The translations under genes were made by a program, and so were the position numbers. From Gracilariopsis chorda (Eukaryota > Rhodophyta > Florideophyceae > Gracilariales > Gracilariaceae), in assembly GCA_003194525.1 (NCBI GenBank), contig NBIV01000170.1, positions 1 through 64,000 on the forward strand: 64,000 nt of DNA. Direction: 5' to 3'. Below are positions 60,289 to 64,000 of this stretch, piece by piece. The notes beneath the pieces are model-generated. The model saw only the letters and a list, made by a program, of their open reading frames with translations, was not told the DNA's origin and ran no database searches. Position 1 is the first letter of the stretch, and every line of letters begins with the position of its first letter.

Positions 60289-62527
60289 GACCTGGATCAC
60301 ATTAATGAATCTCATCGTGAGAAGTTTCATGGCATGCTCAGGGACTTTACCGCCATGTGGGACGGTTCCCTGGGGACGATAGGGGTAACCGAACATCGGA
60401 TTGATTTGTTGCAGGATACACGGCCTATTGCACAGCACCCGTATCGAGCAGGCCCTAAAGCAAGGGGGGAAGAGAAATCTCAGGTGGAGAAGATGCTGCG
60501 AGCTGGAGTTATCGAAGCAGCACAATCCCCTTGGGCTTCTCCTGTTGTCCTTGTTCCGAAAGCGGATGGATCATGGCGTTTCTGTGTGGATTACCGCCGC
60601 CTGAATGCGGTTACCGTCAAGGACGTCTATCCGATTCCACGAATGGACGAGTATATTGACTTCCTGGGGAGCGCCACGGTTTTCACTACCCTTGATGCCA
60701 ATTCGGGATACTGGCAGGTCCCTATTAGGAAAGAAGATCGTGATAAGACCGCTTTTGTGTGCCATCAAGGACTATATCGCTTTAAGCGAATGCCGTTTGG
60801 ACTAACGAATGCCCCAGCTACATTCCAACGGGCAATCGATATCCTCTTGGCGAGGTTCAAATGGACCAGCTGTCTGGTATACTTGGACTACATTATAGTG
60901 TTCTCCAATAACTTGGACGATCACCTGTCCCATGTCCGGGAAGTCTTGACAGTGCTCCGCAACGCGGGCATCACCCTGAAGCTGGGAAAGTGTGAGTTCT
61001 GCGCCGATTCGGTAAAATATCTGGGACACATCATCCGCCCCGGACAGCTTTCAATCGATGAAGCAAGAGTGAAATCACTTCGAGAGGCGAAACATCCGAC
61101 TAATCAAGCGGAGCTTTCGATCCTTCCTAGGACTTTGCAATGTATATCGCCGATTCGTCCCGAACTTCGCCGACTTGTCAGCACCGCTTAACGCACTCCT
61201 CCGGAAAGGACAACCCACCGAACTGGACGTCTTTGACGAGGCTGAGTCGTCAGCATTCTCGTCTCTTGTCGACGCTGTAACGTCCCCGCCAGTTCTGGCC
61301 TTACCGCACCCGGACTTACCCTTCGAAGTGGATACTGACTCAAGTGCCCACCAGGTGGGTTGTGCGTTGTTTCAAGTCACGGAAGAAGGAGAAAGACATC
61401 CGATCGGATATTGGTCACGTTCGTTGAACGTTCACGAGGGCAACTACTCGGTGTCCGAGAAGGAGTGTCTTGCTGTTGTTTGGGCGTTGGCAACGCTTCG
61501 CCCATACCTTATGGGTAACCATTTCAAGGTTCACACCGATCACTCGGCTCTCCGTTGGCTACTCGAAATTCGAGAACCGTCGGGCCGCCTCATTCGTTGG
61601 CGTCTCCGACTCTCGGAATTTACATTTGATGTCCTCTACAAGAAGGGATCCCTGAATACTCAGGCTGACGCCCTATCGCGCTTAGGAACATCAGCGGAAA
61701 CCGAACCGGTCGACGATCTGCAAATACCATGTTTCATGGCACAATTCCCGGAGGGAACGGAAGAAGACGACCCAGACGTGAATGGGGATGACATCTGTGA
61801 TGATATTCTGGCTGCAAGCCCTACGGATCCTCCGGATGGCCAGGTTGTTCCCATATCCTCTGAGGAAATGATCCGTGAACAACAGCAGGATCCTTTCTGT
61901 GCCCAGATTCGTGCCCGTCTTAACGGGGGTGCACAGATACCCTTTGCGGTGAACGATCGAGGCTACCTAGTCAGGTTGCTGACACGGGCCCCACAGATCG
62001 TTGTACCTCACACGCTGCAGCAGCGCGTCTTGCATCTATCGCATTACGCGAAGTTGGGTGCACATCCTGGCGGGAGGAAACTATACCTGACCCTTCGCAG
62101 GGACTTCTATTGGCCTGCTATGGCATTTGACTGCTATGCAGTTCGCCGCTCGTGCGTGGAATGTGCGAAGAATAATATGAAACTTCGGAAGTACTCGAAG
62201 AAGTTAACACTATTCCCGGCACGGGCGCCACTCGAATATGTCGCTATGGATATCTTGGGCGAGCTTGTCAAAACCAAACGTGGTTACAAGTATCTTCTCG
62301 TCATTACTGACCGCTTCTCAAAGTTGGTGAGAACAGTACCGCTTAAACGGATTACCGCGGACGTGGTTGCGCGTGCGTTCGTAACCCACTGGGTCTTTAC
62401 TTACGGCCCGCCGGTACATCTACTCTCCGACAACGGATCTCAATTTACCTCAAAGTTCTTTCAGGACGTATGTAGAATCTTGGGAATCAAGAATATGTTT
62501 ACTACCACCTACCACCGCACAGTGTAA
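60289..62527 (+). pseudogene. Gypsy RT, RNase H and integrase core, broken by two frameshifts
   Basis: RT shows G-V-I-E-A, S-P-W-A-S-P-V-V-L-V-P-K, D-Y-R-R-L-N, L-D-A-N-S-G-Y-W-Q and M-P-F-G-L-T-N-A-P-A-T-F, all strong. The catalytic box is Y-L-D-Y instead of Y-L-D-D. A run TTT at 61115-61117 shifts the frame just before S-F-L-G-L-C-N-V-Y-R-R-F. RNase H (D-T-D-S-S, E-K-E-C-L-A-V, H-T-D-H-S-A-L-R-W) and integrase (H-x6-H, C-x2-C, D in A-M-D-I-L, D in L-S-D-N-G-S) follow in the other frame up to a second shift before the catalytic Glu (Q-V-E-R-F) near 62515. Confidence 0.88.
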
Positions 62528-62534
62528 CGGACAA

Positions 62535-63314
62535 GTGGAACGATTCAATCGTACTATGCTCAACGCACTGCGCGCGTATGTTGCGGATCACCCCATGGAA
62601 TGGGACTTGTACACGGACGCTATTACGTACGCGTATAACACCCAGGTACACCGGGTCACGACCCTCGCTCCATTTGAGCTGGTCCTGTCTCGGATTCCGC
62701 CACCCATGGCTATTGAAGCGCAACCGAACGTCTCGGGGCACCCTTCACCGAGGTTATATCGAGATACCTGGAAGAAATGGTTGAAGAACATGGTCCCTAC
62801 CGCCCGAAAGGCTATGGGAAAAGCCCAGGAGGCATACAAACAGAACTTCGACGCGAAGATTCGTACCCCGATACCCCAGGTCTCGGAAAGGGATTCTGTC
62901 TTCTTGCGAAAGGAATATTATAATCCCGAAAAGGAGAAGCGCCAAAAGTTGTCACCGATAGTGAATGGACCCTATCGGGTGGTTTCCGTCGCCGACGACA
63001 CAGTCGTACTGGACATCGATAACCAGTTCGAACGCGTCTCACGCAACCGCGTAGCCCACGCGCCTGCGCCCCTTGAGGGCTCATCACCGCTCGTGACAAT
63101 CCCGGAGGATGACCTCGTAACTCCGCCAACGGATAATCTGCTTCCGTCCCGCCCACCCGTCTTACTGCACCCGGAACGGAGACTCTCGGATCTTCCGATT
63201 GCCGATCAACCGGTTGAGCGCGCCGCGCGTATCGTGCAACGCACGCTTGAACCCAAACGCCTAACCGTTACTCCGCCCGCGGAGGTCCTTCAGCCTGAAC
63301 CCACCGCCCTCTAA
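62535..63314 (+). pseudogene. Gypsy integrase C-terminal part
   Basis: Continues the integrase after the second frameshift. It opens with V-E-R-F-N-R-T-M-L-N-A-L, which supplies the catalytic Glu, then Y-A-Y-N-T-Q-V-H, and G-P-Y-R-V-V, the GPY/F module typical of gypsy integrases. No chromodomain was recognised after it. It ends with TAA at 63312-63314, right before the polypurine tract. Confidence 0.85.
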
Positions 63315-64000
63315 CCTAAGGAGGGGGAGGGACGGGAATCGATGGCGCCATCGCGGAAGGAAGCTCCGGCGTCGGACGGTGTCCCGCTTCATACGGCTTC
63401 GCGAGCGAGTTCCCTCGCGCCGCACTCTGCGCTAACCGAGGCCCTTCAGAGCAAGGGTACTGCCGTCACGGAACGCGTGGTAAGCCCGGCACGGGAGAAG
63501 GTTGGGAACAGTGGACGAGCCCGCATCGGGAATACGGCATCGTCGGATGAGCACCCCCGGAGCAGGGAGGAGTTGAACGCATCACGAAGCGAGAAGGCCG
63601 TCTCCGCGGACCCGGATGCACCCCTGTCGAGCGAGTCGCTGGGTAGCGAAGGAGGAAGTAGTGAACCGGACTCGGTGTGGTCACTAATGTGGCGAATGAT
63701 ATCTCCGAGCACGGAGCACATACAACCTCGGTCACAACCAGTTTAGTGGTGAGCTGAAAAGCAACCGCGGACACGGAGAGTGTGGTTGACACTGCGTGCG
63801 TTACCGCAGAGCCCCACAAATGGACACTGTGACGCCACTGTCACGCGGACGAAGCCCGAAATTCCAAGCCATGGAAAGGTTTACACGTACATACCGCCGG
63901 CCGGCGTCAGGAGTACATTCAAGACCCGCGTCGTGGAAAGACCGCGCGCGACACTTGCCGCCAGCGGCCAGCCAATCACAGTGTGTGATGCATGGCAATC
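63315..64000. other. Polypurine tract, unassigned 134-codon frame and window end
   Basis: CCTAAGGAGGGGGAGG (63315-63330) should prime plus-strand synthesis and so mark the left edge of a 3' LTR, but no TG directly follows. A plus frame at 63342-63746 (Ser/Glu/Arg-rich, no motif) comes next. Another possible LTR start is TGTGGTTGAC at 63781 after CGGAGAG. Without the opposite LTR neither can be proved. The region 63801-64000 has no recognised gene. Confidence 0.45.

Larger units (their letters stand above)
57134..63330 (+). mobile_element. Ty3/gypsy retrotransposon, well preserved but inactivated
   Basis: Order gag, protease, RT, RNase H, integrase (gypsy order). Lesions: TAG between protease and RT (60286), YLDD to YLDY in RT (60889-60891), a frameshift at 61115-61117 and another near 62515. 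Gag is intact. Polypurine tracts occur at 60145 and 63315. LTRs were not found; the 3' end may lie past the window and the 5' LTR was not identified. Confidence 0.9.

Noticed and set aside
11769-63795. Fifteen-base match TGTGGTTGACACTGC at 11769 and 63781, as a shared LTR start
   Set aside because: The match does not extend beyond 15 bases on either side and there is no second copy for either element; chance is likely in 64 kb.
1-64000. CRISPR arrays, rRNA genes, complete tRNA genes
   Set aside because: No regularly spaced direct repeats, conserved rRNA segments or full cloverleaf were seen on either strand.

Overview
This is nuclear DNA of a eukaryote. Six confident single-copy genes sit in one compact, GC-rich island (about 36.6-49.5 kb). 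Around it lies retrotransposon debris, with one young element and several non-autonomous repeats. The host is probably an alga with a plastid: there is a plastid-type RelA/SpoT homologue, genes are short and almost intronless, and LTR elements are dense. A florideophyte red alga would fit best, but this is inference and no marker gene fixes it.

Layout. 0-5.4 kb: a small gene region with two divergent copies of a family I do not recognise (minus strand about 1.2-1.7 kb, plus strand 4.78-5.40 kb). Between them is a predicted secreted Lys/Cys-rich protein with a TATA box. 7.3-10.7 kb: a decayed Ty1/copia element on the minus strand, split inside its reverse transcriptase by another repeat. 11.8-16.6 kb: a decayed Ty3/gypsy element on the plus strand. 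18.1-20.1 kb: a long foldback, a 36-residue tandem-repeat coding fragment and two consecutive hairpins. 21.9-24.95 kb: a second decayed copia. 25.0-29.6 kb: a decayed tyrosine-recombinase (DIRS-like) retroelement. 30.32-35.52 kb: a very young copia element with near-identical 299-bp LTRs, a perfect 5-bp target duplication and one premature stop in pol.

Gene island. A GHMP kinase/nucleotidyltransferase fusion is convergent with an alpha/beta hydrolase. The hydrolase is divergent from an FAD monooxygenase-like protein. A signal-peptide single-pass membrane protein follows, then the CFIm25 (NUDT21) mRNA 3'-end processing factor, which is convergent with a full-length bifunctional RSH (ppGpp synthetase/hydrolase). 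Two introns are visible, 99 and 291 nt; both are multiples of three and lack in-frame stops.

50.9-57 kb holds MITE-like repeats and anonymous sequence. 57.1-63.3 kb is a fairly well preserved Ty3/gypsy gag-pol inactivated by a stop, two frameshifts and a mutated catalytic Asp.

Most useful leads: the undescribed paralogue pair at the left end, the kinase-first sugar-nucleotide fusion enzyme, the stop-free 3n introns, the half-tRNA-primed copia element whose gag starts inside its LTR, and the DIRS-like element. All assignments come from reading the sequence and recalled family motifs; no search was run.
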